Position numbers and translations under genes: made by a program
From: Melanopsichium pennsylvanicum
Taxonomy: Eukaryota; Basidiomycota; Ustilaginomycetes; Ustilaginales
Direction of reading: 5' to 3'
Assembly (NCBI GenBank): GCA_900208305.1
Contig: OAPG01000009.1
Location: 620,001 to 684,000 of the forward strand
DNA: 64,000 nucleotides
Shown: positions 31,379 to 42,195 of the stretch, piece after piece
How the letters are laid out: the number at the start of each line of letters is the position of its first letter
Position numbering within the stretch: the stretch's first letter is position 1
Notes under the pieces: model-generated
Database searches by the model: none
What the model was told of the DNA's origin: nothing
The model's input: the letters and a program-made list of their open reading frames with translations, nothing else

Positions 31379-31972
31379 CTTGAGGCTATGTTGCGCAAAC
31401 AATGCGCTCGATCGTTGGTACTGGTATCGAGATTGTACCGATTCGAGTAATACTGATAGGGTTGGAAGAGGTAGTGGGAAGCGTCGTCTTGGTCAAAAAG
31501 TGTAAAAAAAGGATTGACGAATGATAGAGGGTAAGATGGTTGGTTAGGTATCGAACAAGTGCAACACCACTTTGTCAAATGGAAGCCAATTCTTTCCGGC
31601 CGGCAATTTTAATCGGCTTTTCAGTGTTATACAGTATAGCACACCTCCACACATTTACTTTCATTTACTTTTTCACTGCGGGGTTAACAGCACAGAAAAG
31701 TGTAATTACGATGCTAATTTGGACGTAATCGCGAATGTACTGCGACATTAGTGTATGTTATGGCAAAGCATATTTGACGCTATCTAATCTTGGCTCCGGC
31801 ATCTGACGTATTTGACAAGACGGAGGCGGACAACGGACCATCTATTCTGGTAACCTCGTCCGCTCGCTCATCTTGCATCATTGTCTATATAACATGCCAC
31901 TTTCACATCAACAACATTCATTTCCATTATCATTATTATCACCATCACCATTAGCTTCAACCATTCCGCACC
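31379..31972. promoter_or_regulatory. Divergent promoter TOA2 / DJ-1 gene with TATA box
   Basis: 594 bases between two divergent ATGs. A TATATAA element at 31886-31892 lies 81 bases before the DJ-1 ATG and is followed by a CA-rich leader, a plausible core promoter for that gene. No TATA element is obvious for TOA2. Confidence 0.5.
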
Positions 31973-32797
31973 ATGCCTTCTGCTCTCATCCTCATCGCTC
32001 AAGGCACTGAAGAAAGTGAATACACCATCACTTACGACATCCTCGTTCGAGCTTCCATCACTGTTGAATCAGCGCTTGTTGGATCTTCTTCGAATTCAGT
32101 GAATCCAGAATCGCCACATTCTGCTGAATACGTCACATGTTCTCGTGGTGTCAAGATTGTTCCCGATCTTCGTTTGCCTGATTTAGCAGGAGGTAAAGCT
32201 CTCGAGTATGATGCCATCATCATCCCCGGTGGTGCCAAAGGTGCCGAAATTATTAGTCACAATCAAGACGTTCAGCAACTTATTAGCGCCATGTATGGTA
32301 AAGGTAAAATCGTAGGTGCCATCTGTGCAGGTTCACTCGCGATTAAATCAGCTGGTGTAGGTAAAGATTCAAATATTACCTCTCATCTTAGTGTCAAATC
32401 AAGTCTTGATAAAGGTAAGCCCTAATAATATAACATTATCATCAACCCTTTCTCACTCTGCTTGTAACCGGAAAAGAGGGATAGCCAGAAAAGTGCTTTA
32501 CTTCAAAATGTCTTTATTCACCAACCAACAAATCCCTCCCATCTCCTCTGATCATGGCACATAATATATACATATCTATTCGCTACAGATTACAACTACA
32601 AAGACGACAGAGTGGTAACAGCAAATAACCTCATCACTTCAAGAGGTCCAGGAACCACATTCGAATTCGCACTAACCCTCGTAGAAGCTCTAATGGGAAA
32701 ACAAATGCGTAATCAGATCGAACCACCCATGATCTTACCCCCTAACATTCTCAGTGCATCTAAAACTTCACCAGACCAAGTTCAACCTTCGTCTTGA
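31973..32797 (+). CDS. DJ-1/PfpI family protein
   Basis: Two exons: 31973-32414 and 32589-32797, 174-base intron (GTAAGC...ACAG), product 216 residues. This is the DJ-1 (PARK7-like) branch: Glu16 in GTEESEY corresponds to the acidic residue that tunes the nucleophile, Cys118 in GAICAGS is the reactive cysteine, and exon 2 carries TSRGPGTTFEFAL. Family knowledge: redox-sensing chaperone, methylglyoxal-glyoxalase activity has been reported; which applies here is not decidable. At the position of the human active-site histidine (His126 in GGHYTYSE) this protein has Asp, encoded across the splice junction (KDYNYKDD). There is no organelle signal. It shares a divergent promoter with TOA2. Confidence 0.92.
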
Positions 32798-32987
32798 TGC
32801 CCAATCCCCTTCTCTCCCCCCCTTCCCAAGCGCATACTTGGCCTTGTTCTCTTTTCTCGTTGGCATCTGATTTTAATAACAGCAGCAATTGCGTCAATCT
32901 GCCCCGACGTTTTCAGATCAGTTGCGCGCTTTTTTCTTTTCATACCAAAATAGTCGCCTTTGTGAAAAGTGTGTTGCAGATAATTAT

Positions 32988-32992
<5 letters not shown>

Positions 32993-33024
<32 letters not shown>
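32993..33024. repeat. (TG)16 microsatellite
   Basis: A pure TG tract of 32 bases between the convergent ends of the DJ-1 gene and the DUF4048-like ORF. Confidence 0.95.
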
Positions 33025-33025
<1 letters not shown>

Positions 33026-33063
33026 ATAATGATATGGTGATGTGGTAATATTCATGATGAACT

Positions 33064-34752
33064 TCAGATTAGGTCCTGGTGTAGCTTTGGTGTACTACCA
33101 ATACTTTCAGTGGTCATGGTGCTGGTATTGGTGTCTGGCTCGTTCAAACCAATCGACACCATTGAAGTCCTGTCCTTGTTGGTCGTCTGCCTTTTCCCAC
33201 CTTCCATCTTCCAACCATCATCATCATCATCATCGTCATCGCCGTCATCTGCACCCCAACCCCAACTACCTCCACTCAACCGTTTCTCATTCTCCGAACT
33301 TGGCCTTCGCATCAACATGCCAAACACCCCCGCACTACCTGGCGCACCACCAACAGGCGGACTTGCATGAGGACTCACCGCCCTAGCAGGAACGCTCAAA
33401 TTCGAACAAGAACTTCTGCTTGAAGATGTACTCAATCTTCCCGTCCAACTTTCCGCCTCGGTCGATACTGCTGTAGGCAACAGATTCGAACTTGCTGTGA
33501 CCGCGCCAACCAATCCACTCTTTCGAATACCGGATTCCGAAGACCGTCTACCACCTGCTGCTTCGTACCACGGCGAAATCTCTGCTGCCCCCGCTCCCGC
33601 TCCCCCCACCGCCGCTGCGTTGTGGTCAAGATGATGGTGATTGTAATGCGTGTAGTTTGAGTCGAGACTTGGTTCATCCAGCGTGATCTGCGGAGAACGT
33701 CTACGTGCAGATCCAGCGGAAGCATGGTTACCAGAAGAGGCAGGATTAACGCCCAAAAGGTCATCAATCGTCATGGCACTTCCTAACTTTCTCTCGGCCT
33801 CACGTAGTAGATCCGATGCGCCATCCTTGGCCTCCCTGAACCTTTTACTGAGCATGCTCGCAAATCCACCTCCTTCCTTGCTGCCTTCATCCAGTTTGGC
33901 CGAGAGACTGCTGAAACTACCCAGCATCGACGTTCGACGCGATGCCCACGTATTAGCTTTCGGTTGGCGCATCGATTCCGTCTTTGGCGGTATAGGAGGA
34001 GGAGGAGGAGCAAGATCATCATCGACTGGAATGGGGATGAGGGAGCGCGTGGCTATACCGTTTGAGTCCACTGAGAAGCCGAGTGCATCGCTGTCTGACT
34101 TGGCCAAAGACGAGAGTTGAGGGTGCGCTTGATGGAGGTTGTTTCGACAAGACGAAGCATGGGGTGTAGGTTGGAGTGTAGATACGGCCGGAGAGCGTGG
34201 CGACCTTGGCGAAAGAGCTACCGAGCCTACGTCACTTCCTTCTTCCTCCAAAACCCCTAAACCGCCCACCAATCCTGTGTTTGTCACCCTCAATCCCGCC
34301 TCTCCTCCACCCGGAGCAGCGTGAAGATTCGCTTTGGCCAAAAGCGGACTCTGCTTCTCTATCGGCTCAGGCGGCTGATCCACATTTGCGATACTCTCCA
34401 AAAGGTTATTCAATTGTGTCTTCAAGCTTCCGGGCAATTTGGAGCTCAAAGTGTTCCAAGCCTCGGCAGCAGCATCGCCGGCGCTGTTTGACGAGGTGGT
34501 GCTCAGGTCTCGACGGTGGGAAGTCGTAGTTGTGACGTCGGTGGACGAAGAAGAGGAGTAGGCAAGCGTTTTTGTTGCTAGGCGTTGCCACTGCGTGCGC
34601 AGACTTTTCAGAGCGACTTCTTCAGAGGCGAGTTCCTCGCGTAATTCAAAGCAGCGGCGTTCCTTTTCTGCTATTTGGTGGAGGAGGTCGTTTGAGCTGT
34701 TTGCTTCAGAGAGCGTGGACGATTGAGATAATGTTCGACGGCTGTTACCGTT
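33064..34752 (-). CDS. DUF4048-like coiled-coil protein, 5' end unresolved
   Basis: An open frame of 562 codons starting at a good acceptor (CTGCAG before 34752) and lacking a usable ATG: upstream in-frame sequence reaches a stop without one, so at least one 5' exon is missing from this entry. Early in the frame is a heptad-type helix (LLHQIAEKERRCFELREELASEE... LKSLRTQW) resembling the conserved part of fungal DUF4048 proteins, whose function is unknown. The rest is Ser/Ala/Gly/Pro-rich and probably disordered, with an aspartate run near the C-terminus and no membrane segments. The exon joins in phase 0 to either YAE1 exon (see findings), so it may be the 3' part of that gene. Identity as DUF4048 is moderate. 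Confidence 0.65.
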   Translation of the reverse strand, partial: NGNSRRTLSQSSTLSEANSSNDLLHQIAEKERRCFELREELASEEVALKSLRTQWQRLATKTLAYSSSSSTDVTTTTSHRRDLSTTSSNSAGDAAAEAWNTLSSKLPGSLKTQLNNLLESIANVDQPPEPIEKQSPLLAKANLHAAPGGGEAGLRVTNTGLVGGLGVLEEEGSDVGSVALSPRSPRSPAVSTLQPTPHASSCRNNLHQAHPQLSSLAKSDSDALGFSVDSNGIATRSLIPIPVDDDLAPPPPPIPPKTESMRQPKANTWASRRTSMLGSFSSLSAKLDEGSKEGGGFASMLSKRFREAKDGASDLLREAERKLGSAMTIDDLLGVNPASSGNHASAGSARRRSPQITLDEPSLDSNYTHYNHHHLDHNAAAVGGAGAGAAEISPWYEAAGGRRSSESGIRKSGLVGAVTASSNLLPTAVSTEAESWTGRLSTSSSRSSCSNLSVPARAVSPHASPPVGGAPGSAGVFGMLMRRPSSENEKRLSGGSWGWGADDGDDDDDDDDGWKMEGGKRQTTNKDRTSMVSIGLNEPDTNTSTMTTESIGSTPKLHQDLI

Positions 34753-34968
34753 CTGCAGTATGAACAAGCCAAAACAAAAGATGGAGCGAGACAGGTCGTA
34801 TATTTGTCAGCCGAGTTCGCAATCCCAATCTACGGATGAGTGAAGGGTCTGGGATAGGGTCGGAAAAGGAAAGGTGAAAGGGGGCCAGACGTACAGCCTC
34901 AGGCGCAGACGGTTTGGAGAGAGATACATTTCTCGGTGCCCGCCACTAAAAATGCGGGAGGATTAAGC

Positions 34969-36230
34969 CTAGGGCGAGCGAAGCCCCAACATTTCACGCA
35001 CCGCTTGCAATCGTCGCTCGAGATCCTTCATGATCTCTTGCCTCGCAGACTTTTCTGCCTCCGTCTCCCTTTTGACCGAGGACCTGTCCGCCCCATCCTG
35101 ATGCTCCAATTCATGCTCCATTGCTTCATAATCTGGGTCGGCCAGCTTCGCCAGAGTCAGTGTGTCCAGATGCTCAGCCAATTCCCTGAGTTCCACCTTT
35201 GCTTCTTCCAATCTTGGGCTTTGTAACAAAGCCAAAGACGAGGCACTTCCAGCACCAGCAGCAGAAGATACGGTGGGGCGATTGCGACTCAGAGCTGCGC
35301 CTTTGCGAGCGGAGGCGGACGAAGAGGACTGAATAGCGGGAGAGGTAAGGAGTAGGAGAGCGGCGATTTGACCCTGAAGCAGGCCAACTTGACGACCGAG
35401 AAGAGCACCTACCTCATTGAACCCCTGATCGAACCCATTCTGAAGGGTGCTCAGTTTCCCTGCTGTAATGCCTTCTCTGTAACCTGTCTGTCATGGTCGA
35501 ATGAATCACAGAACAATCGTGTTAGGCGTCAGTACTGTCGAGCATGTTTACAGTGAGAAGGAGAGGCTCCGTGGCGATACTTGGAGGGGAAGCAGGAAGA
35601 TGGCCTGTCAAAAATGTGATCAGCATAGAAAACACTCACGTCATTGAACAGATTCTCGACCTTGGCCGTATCTCTCTCTCCCATGCTCCTTTGCGTAAGC
35701 GAATTAGCGACATCCTCCTCGCTCATCAGCCAGTCATCGTCATTGTTGTTGCTGGTGTAATTGGATGTTTGAGAAGGTCTCCTGCGAGTAGTTGCAGTAG
35801 CCCTGCTTATGGACCCAGTCCTTGTCCTGCCGGATGCCGAGGAAGTCGAAGGATTTCTGGCGAGACCCACTCCATTGTCATCAGTTTTGATGCTGGTGGA
35901 GGGAGAGGGGATGTAGGATAGGCTAGTACGGTTGCCGCGTCTCGGAGTGTCGGTGCCTGAACTAGCGCTAGTAGGGGTTTGAGCAGTAACGATAGATTGA
36001 GAGCCAAGGGATAGTGGCTTTGGTCCACCAGTGAAGGATGTTCGTCGGCCGTCAATGTCGGGTCGAACGGGAGAGGAGATGTCATTTTGGAGTAGGGAGA
36101 GGCGGCGTGGGAAAGTCTGACGAGAAGGTGTGGAGGAGGCGATTGGGGTGGAAGCAGAGGCCCATTCGGATTGATCGGTTCGAGGTGTGGTCATGCTCGA
36201 TGGGCCAGCTTCGTGTGTAGCTCCGTCCAT
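34969..36230 (-). CDS. YAE1: YAE1-like Fe-S target adaptor with long N-terminal extension
   Basis: Two exons, 36230-35640 and 35487-34969, 152-base intron (donor GAC|GTGAGT, acceptor ATGACAG), product 369 residues. The C-terminal half has the Yae1 deca-GX3 repeat, glycines every four residues (GYREGITAGKLSTLQNG, then FDQGFNEVGALLG), preceded by a DDDW...EED acidic segment as in other Yae1 proteins. Family knowledge: Yae1 with Lto1 links apo-Rli1 (ABCE1) to the cytosolic iron-sulphur assembly targeting complex. The N-terminal 165 residues are Ser/Thr/Arg-rich (for example RRGNRTSLSYIPSP) and are not expected in Yae1 (yeast Yae1 is 141 residues). They look like the start of a different protein, possibly the DUF4048-like product downstream. 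Confidence 0.8.
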
Positions 36231-36728
36231 GGTGACGATCTTTATGCACTGATGCGGTCAATGTATCAGCAGAGAAAAGTGTGGGCCAGCCAGCAAGCGA
36301 GGATGTAATGTGCAGATGTGCTGCTACCGCCTGCGGTGCTAGTATTGGTTTGAAGGGTGATGCTGTGAAGGAAGGTGTGAGTGACTGTTACATATGTGTC
36401 TTATGCTTGAATGGTGTCTCAGTTTGAGACCAATTTTTGGCGTCATTTCTGTTTGTCAAGTTCAAATTCCTAACATTTGCAAAAAAAGGGAGAGATTAAC
36501 GCGGCCGAGACAGTTGAAAGCAGCCAATTTGGGCGGTTGTGATCGTCTTACTGCGCGCTGCAATTGTAATTTCTGACGTTTCACCAACTAAGCCAGCCGG
36601 TAAGGCTCGGAAGCGAAATAAGCAAAACATTTGGGACGTGCTCGCCATCTCCAGAAGATTGTTATCGTTTGTCATCGTTATCGTCGTCATCGTCCTCCAC
36701 CATATCACACACACATAGATCATTCGAC
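36231..36728. promoter_or_regulatory. Divergent promoter YAE1 / ATP19
   Basis: 498 bases between divergent ATGs, with CATCGT-type short repeats (about 36665-36695) immediately before the ATP19 start. No specific element identified. Confidence 0.5.
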
Positions 36729-37323
36729 ATGTCTTACACTATTGCTGGTAAGTAGCTTTTTCATTAAACAAAGCGCATTTTGTTCAACAACATACACAGG
36801 CTCGCTACCAACAGCAACCAATGCTGTCGTGACAGCCTCATCTTGACTACCCAAATCCAGAATGCAATACTTACAATCTACTCTGGCTCCACTACGTTGT
36901 GCATCAATCTTTTCTATCTTGACCCATCATTCTTCATATCATCTTTACAATCGTATTGGCTTGCTGCTTGGGAAAAATTTGCAGGCCGCAAGATTCTTAA
37001 CGAACACATTGCTCTCGCCGTTTTTGGCACTTACGGTGCGATTGCTGCTTCCCAGATGGGCGGTTCTAAGGACGCTAAGGTTGCTTCTGGCTCTCCTGAT
37101 GCTAAGGTCAACGATCCACCCATCAACGCTTCCAGCTCGTAAGTCATTTCACAAGACGCCACACACACCATCTGCCTCTCCATCAACATCATCATCATTG
37201 CTAACTTTCTCTTTTCTCTTCCAATCAAACCGATTCACTTGGCGCTGGTACAGTGATGAGGAGGCATTCATTAAGCAATTTCTCGCCGAGGCTGAGGGCA
37301 AAGGTTCTGACCGTCTAGTCTAA
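36729..37323 (+). CDS. ATP19: Mitochondrial ATP synthase subunit k
   Basis: Three exons: 36729-36747 (19 bases), 36985-37138 and 37254-37323; introns of 237 and 115 bases (both donors GTAAGT, acceptors GCAG and ACAG). The spliced product has 80 residues: MSYTIAGRKILNEHIAL, one hydrophobic segment (ALAVFGTYGAIAASQ), PPINASSSDEE, and a C-terminal helix ending AEAEGKGSDRLV. This matches fungal subunit k of the F1Fo-ATP synthase, a small inner-membrane protein found in the dimer-associated part of Fo. Codon choice is strongly biased, as in highly expressed genes. Alternative acceptors in intron 1 exist, but only this splice gives the family sequence. Confidence 0.88.
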
Positions 37324-38430
37324 ATGTAACCTCAAACAAATTTCTTGCCGAATTACAGCATGACTTGACACATTGTTCGCTCTTCAAATCCAAACCAAAC
37401 AAAACAAAACAAAACAAAAAGGTTTTCGAATTACATGGTTCCGAAAGGTATGGATCGCGATGAAGCTGGTCAGAATGAATCACTATAAGGATACGAAAAC
37501 GGATTACGTTTGAAAATTCTTGCATGCAGCCTGTGTGAAGTGTCGCTCCTAGTCTGGGGAAAAGTGAATCTGCAACTTTGCAGCAGCATTCACTGCTTGT
37601 TCGGGCTCACACTTGCAATAAGTTAGTTGTCGGTTTTGGTTCGAAAAGGAAGAATTGGTATTGCATCTCATTTTTTCTTTCTTTCCGTTTTTGTTTGCTT
37701 GTTTTGTTTTCAAGGGTGGGTTCAAGATCTGTGTGTGCGAAATACCTGGTGAATGTTGACGTTCTGCAAAGCCAATTTTGGTCTTTGATATGAGAGCAAC
37801 ATGATGAAAGAGGGTGAATTGTTCGGAAGAGAGAGATGTACAGTAAATTACATTAACAGTAGATGTAAAACGACTGTTTAAAGAACTCGAAACTTTCGCT
37901 TCTCACTACTGCGGTGACATGAGATATAAGCTTACAGTATCGTTTTTGCGACAGTAAAAAAAGTAGCCAACAACGTTTTGAGAAGGAGAATGTGCCAAAT
38001 TCGTTTTCAAGTTTGTCTGCTTCGTTTGGCACCTAGACGGAAAAACATGCTTCAACTTGAAACTGTTTTCGCACATTGGTCGATCTTGATATTATCGCCA
38101 ACTTGGGCGGTTTCGGGATTGTAGCATAGAGAGAGCGAGATACACGCAGAATGCTGGTTCCGAATCAACCCAAGTTGGTTCTGAACATAGTTTTCACTTA
38201 GGTTAGAGAGAAAACACATACACATGTGTACATTCAAACAAACACACACTCTGCAAGCTTGTTGTTGGCGCTCTCACGCTATGTGTCTTAGAAGAAGATA
38301 CTTTGTGAATTGGGTGGCGAGATTTACAATATACCACTGAGATTCAAAAGTGGTTTCGGGTTAACACAAAAGGAGGGGTAGGATGGGAAGGAAGGTGGAT
38401 TGAAGCTAGTTTCCATCATCATGCGTGCGT
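37324..38430. other. Convergent intergenic region ATP19 / NADH dehydrogenase
   Basis: 1.1 kb between convergent stop codons, AT-richer than the genes, with an AAAAC repeat at 37397-37418. Short frames only; nothing recognisable. Confidence 0.55.
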
Positions 38431-40527
38431 TTAGATTCTGGACAAGTCTCTACCCCAAATTCCCCTCTTGACGTAATCTCCCAACAACAACGCCCTTGTT
38501 CTCATACTAACACTTTCACTCAGGTAGAAACTCCTCCAAGCGTACATTGCAATAAGACCGCCTGCAAAGCTTCCACCCGGAATGGGCAAATCAAACGCTG
38601 CGGCATTGCCAATGTAGGCCAATGAACCCAAGTTGGTATACTTGAACGGTTTATAAACCTCGTCATCCACATCCCAAACTTGATCTTCTGTATGAGGATG
38701 CATATCTCCACCATCATCTCTCCTTGCTGCCAACTTGTTGAGTTTGTTACCCAAATAGTGACCTTGTTGCGCTGCCACTTGTGCCGTAGCAGGTAAAGCT
38801 GTCATTTTGTTTCCAGTTTCAATAAGAACATTAGCAATCTCGTTCAAATTGAGTTGTCCATCATGATCCACATCGTACTCGTCAAACATTTCCCTCAACT
38901 TGGTGAAATGTTTGCTGGCGATGGGGAACTTGTGTCGAATCGCTTTGGCAAAAGTTTCGAATTCTTGATACGAAAGTTTACCATCCTTGTCCTTATCGTA
39001 ACGATCCACAAAATCGTACAGGTAATCGATGAGTCTTGTATCAATGGTACTTGCATCACCCAAAGCGTACATTGTTCCTAGAGGTGCACCTTTTACTCGC
39101 AAATGACTGTCGATTTGCAACGCCTTCAAATGACTCTGATTTGGCAAAATTTCAGTTACCCTTCGAGTAAAAGGTGACATAGCAATCCCTGTGGACCAAA
39201 GTGTGAATCCAGATGGAACCTCTTTCTCAACCACTTGGCCCGATTTGGCATCCTTGACAGTATAGAGTACGCGATCCGCTTCCACCCTCTTGACGCGTGC
39301 ATTCACAATCACATCAACAGCATCCCTTGCAAATTTGGCTTCGGCGTATTCTGAGATCTTTTCGGAATACGTGTTGAGGATATGCTCCCTCGATTGAATC
39401 AGATGCACCTGCGCTTCAGCTTTGAGCACTTTGGGGAAATAATCAAAAACGTCTTCGTTGATCATATCACTAATCTCGGCAGCAACCTCTACGCCCGTTG
39501 GACCGCCTCCACACACGACAAATGAAAGTAGACGTTTCCTCTCCTCAGCAGTGGTGGTGGGGAGCGAAGCCACTTCGAGGTTGTCCAAGATGTGCGAACG
39601 GATCTTACGCGAATCCGAGATGGTTTTGAGATGGAAGCAATTTTCGAGACCGGGCACGCCGTGTGTATTGGTAACCGATCCGACGGCGACGATCAGACGG
39701 TCGTAAGGAACATAGATGGATTTTCCAACCGTCTCTTTTCGTTCACCAACAGTTTTACCACCCACGCAAAGCGCTTCTCCGTCCCAGTCGTCACCTGAAA
39801 TTACATTGACTTCGAGCAATCGTTGTTCACCACCTTGGTACGTGGGCTTGTCTCCACCCATAACGACATCGGTGGCAAAGCCTTGAATGTAGTGACCATG
39901 AACTCTAGCAAGGAGTTTTCGCAAAGGTTCGATGAGCGAGCGCGGTTCAACGGTACCAACGGCAGCCGAGGGGAGGAGCGGGTTGAAGAGGTAGTAATTG
40001 TTGGGCGAGATGAGCGTGATGTTGTACTTTTCCGGGTCGAGGGTTTTGAGAAGACCTACAGCTGCCCATCCTCCACCAACGATGACGAGTCGCTCCTTGG
40101 CAGCCAGCTTTTTGGACACGTCATCCTGCTCGTCTTCGGCATACGAGGAGAGGATGGGGAGATTCTTTGGACCCCCCTTTTTGGGTTCGAGAGCGAGAGG
40201 GCTGAGAGGAACTTTGTCTATATGCGCTTCGCGATAGGTTAAAGCGTCGTGGGCTAGGATGATGGCGGTAGTTGCGGCGAGACCAAACACGATTGATCCG
40301 ATCGTGTAACCTGTGAAACGGAGAGTCTTTGCGATGATACTGCGTTTCTTGGGAGAAACGGCGTGACCGACAGGTTGATTGAGCGGATTGGATGCGTTCA
40401 AAGTGCGAGTGGAGGAGGATAGGTTTCGCAAGATGGCAGAGCGTGATGTCGAAGATCGTGCAGAGGAGCTGAATGCCTGAGGGGCACCTGCTCGAAGGGA
40501 AAGCCTGGACCAAGCGGCAGCAACCAT
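38431..40527 (-). CDS. NDE1: EF-hand type-2 (alternative) NADH dehydrogenase, mitochondrial
   Basis: 698 residues, single exon, start at the first ATG (40527). The N-terminus is a typical mitochondrial presequence rich in Arg/Ser/Ala (MVAAAWSRLSLRAG...). Near 110-130 a hydrophobic segment (GSIVFGLAATTAIILAH) probably anchors it. Two dinucleotide folds follow: FAD site VIVGGGWAAVG (about 148-158) and NADH site VVCGGGPTGVE (about 330). Between about 507 and 560 two EF-hands are inserted (DKDKDGKLSYQEF and DVDHDGQLNLNEI). Family knowledge: non-proton-pumping, rotenone-insensitive NADH:ubiquinone oxidoreductase; EF-hand members face the intermembrane space and are Ca2+-stimulated. The C-terminal membrane-binding segment (AGGLIAMYAWRSFYLSES) is present. 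Confidence 0.94.
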   Translation of the reverse strand: MVAAAWSRLSLRAGAPQAFSSSARSSTSRSAILRNLSSSTRTLNASNPLNQPVGHAVSPKKRSIIAKTLRFTGYTIGSIVFGLAATTAIILAHDALTYREAHIDKVPLSPLALEPKKGGPKNLPILSSYAEDEQDDVSKKLAAKERLVIVGGGWAAVGLLKTLDPEKYNITLISPNNYYLFNPLLPSAAVGTVEPRSLIEPLRKLLARVHGHYIQGFATDVVMGGDKPTYQGGEQRLLEVNVISGDDWDGEALCVGGKTVGERKETVGKSIYVPYDRLIVAVGSVTNTHGVPGLENCFHLKTISDSRKIRSHILDNLEVASLPTTTAEERKRLLSFVVCGGGPTGVEVAAEISDMINEDVFDYFPKVLKAEAQVHLIQSREHILNTYSEKISEYAEAKFARDAVDVIVNARVKRVEADRVLYTVKDAKSGQVVEKEVPSGFTLWSTGIAMSPFTRRVTEILPNQSHLKALQIDSHLRVKGAPLGTMYALGDASTIDTRLIDYLYDFVDRYDKDKDGKLSYQEFETFAKAIRHKFPIASKHFTKLREMFDEYDVDHDGQLNLNEIANVLIETGNKMTALPATAQVAAQQGHYLGNKLNKLAARRDDGGDMHPHTEDQVWDVDDEVYKPFKYTNLGSLAYIGNAAAFDLPIPGGSFAGGLIAMYAWRSFYLSESVSMRTRALLLGDYVKRGIWGRDLSRI

Positions 40528-41401
40528 GATTTTGTGGTTTTTGTCACCTAAAGCCAGGTAAGGGAGTATGAATGAATGATGCAGCTGGAAATAAGCTAAT
40601 GAAAGGCAGGTCGTTGCAGCACCGGATGGAGATGGTTGTGAGGGGACCAAGAGAAGAGGAACAAGTTGAGAAGAAATCTTAAGTTATAGTGAGACCACCA
40701 CTCAGTAAGATGTAGCTGTACAATCCATTCCCAACCATACGACACACCCAAAGGCAGGCAGACACTTGTAACAATGATCTATCTCTATTGACACATGATG
40801 GACACAAACTTTGTGTTGTCTGAACACAAACACATGTACATTTGTGCGATTGAGTCAATTGCTTACAGCGTTTCCATGCTCTTTCTGCCAGATGACGCAT
40901 TTTTCTTACAATAATATTCACGTTTACAACTGACTGATTATACTTAGGATTGAATAAAATTAAAACATTCTCGGAATTGGTCTACCGATAAGTTATCTCG
41001 AATCTGTGTTGGGTTTTTTTCGACTTAACAATTCTTTTCTTAAATAGAACGATGCTTTTTGTTACACACGGCCGATACAGATATATATGAAAAGGGTCTT
41101 TTCTAATTGTTAAAAACGAACGCGTGGAAGGGTTCAGAGAAGGCTAATTATAAAACCGTGTTGCGCGTTCAAGAAGAATTCAATCACAGTCAATGATTCA
41201 TTTATAAGCTTTTGTACAACTGTGCTGCTTCTCGACATTCCAAAATCAAAGCTGTCAATACTAAATATATAATAATAATCTCGGCATCGACGTACAAACC
41301 CTTGTCTTGCTTGATCTTACTTAGCCCTTTTGATCATCGACAAGATCCATCATATATTAGCATCACTACAATCACAACCACTCTCGCTATCACGCTCAAA
41401 C
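40528..41401. promoter_or_regulatory. Divergent intergenic region NADH dehydrogenase / RER1
   Basis: 874 bases between divergent ATGs; AT-rich near 40930-41300. A TATATATGA stretch at about 41081-41090 and an AATATATAATAATA run at about 41263-41276 could be core promoter elements for RER1; weak evidence. Confidence 0.4.
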
Positions 41402-42195
41402 ATGATGAGACCAGATAATCCAGATGATGGGCTCGGCTCTTCAGCCCCACCTCACATTCAACAGTTCATCGCACATACCAATCAGCTTCAACAACGCTAC
41501 CAATCCTTTCTCGATTCCACCACGCCTTACCCTTTGCATCGATGGGCTACCACCGCAGTTTTACTCTTGCTCTTCATGCTTCGAATCGTCCTGTCTCAAG
41601 GATGGTACATTGTATGCTACGCTTTGTTCATCTACCTCCTCAACCTCTTTCTCGCTTTCTTAACTCCAAAATTTGATCCATCCTACGAAGCAGATCTGGC
41701 AGAACAGGATGTGGAAGAAGGTGAACCTGGTTTACCCGCTCCTAGTGGTGCTAAAGGTGTTAACAACGGTGGCGGTGGAGCTGGTGGTTTGATGAGTGGC
41801 GTGTTTGGTGGTCAGTTGAACGGTCACAGTACCGATGACGAGTTTCGACCTTTTATTCGAAGATTGCCAGAGTTCAAATTTTGGTTATCAGCAACACAGG
41901 CTGTGGTTCTTTCCTTGTTCGCAACCACAAGTAGTGCTTTTGATGTTCCAGTCTTCTGGCCCATTCTTTTGATGTACTTTTGCATCTTGTTCACCATCAC
42001 CATGAGGAGACAGATCAAGTAAGTAAACAATTCTATCCAACCCAAACCAAAGACACTATAAACATTCAACCTCCCTTCTGACCTATATCATCCATTTGTC
42101 TTTTGCTCCCCTTTCTGCATTGCAATAGGCATATGATCAGACATAAATACGTCCCCTTTGATCTTGGAAGAAAGACCGTTTATGGTCGCAAGTAA
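41402..42195 (+). CDS. RER1: RER1 ER-retrieval receptor
   Basis: Two exons: 41402-42018 and 42129-42195; 110-base intron (GTAAGT...ATAG); 227 residues. Four hydrophobic segments in two hairpins (about 53-70, 72-87, then about 163-180 and 183-200) and the conserved LTPKFDP and FKFWLSAT motifs identify Rer1, a Golgi membrane protein that returns escaped ER membrane proteins via COPI vesicles. The last exon supplies the conserved tail HMIRHKYVPFDLGRK. Compared with the yeast protein (188) there is a Gly-rich insertion in the cytosolic loop (KGVNNGGGGAGGLMSG). An adjacent second ATG follows at once (MMRPDN). Confidence 0.95.

Noticed and set aside
34890..34930. Short ATG exon (MYLSPNRLRLRL) as start of the DUF4048-like gene
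   Set aside because: Its GTACGT donor would join in the wrong phase (2 instead of 0); only a poor GTCTGG donor fits.
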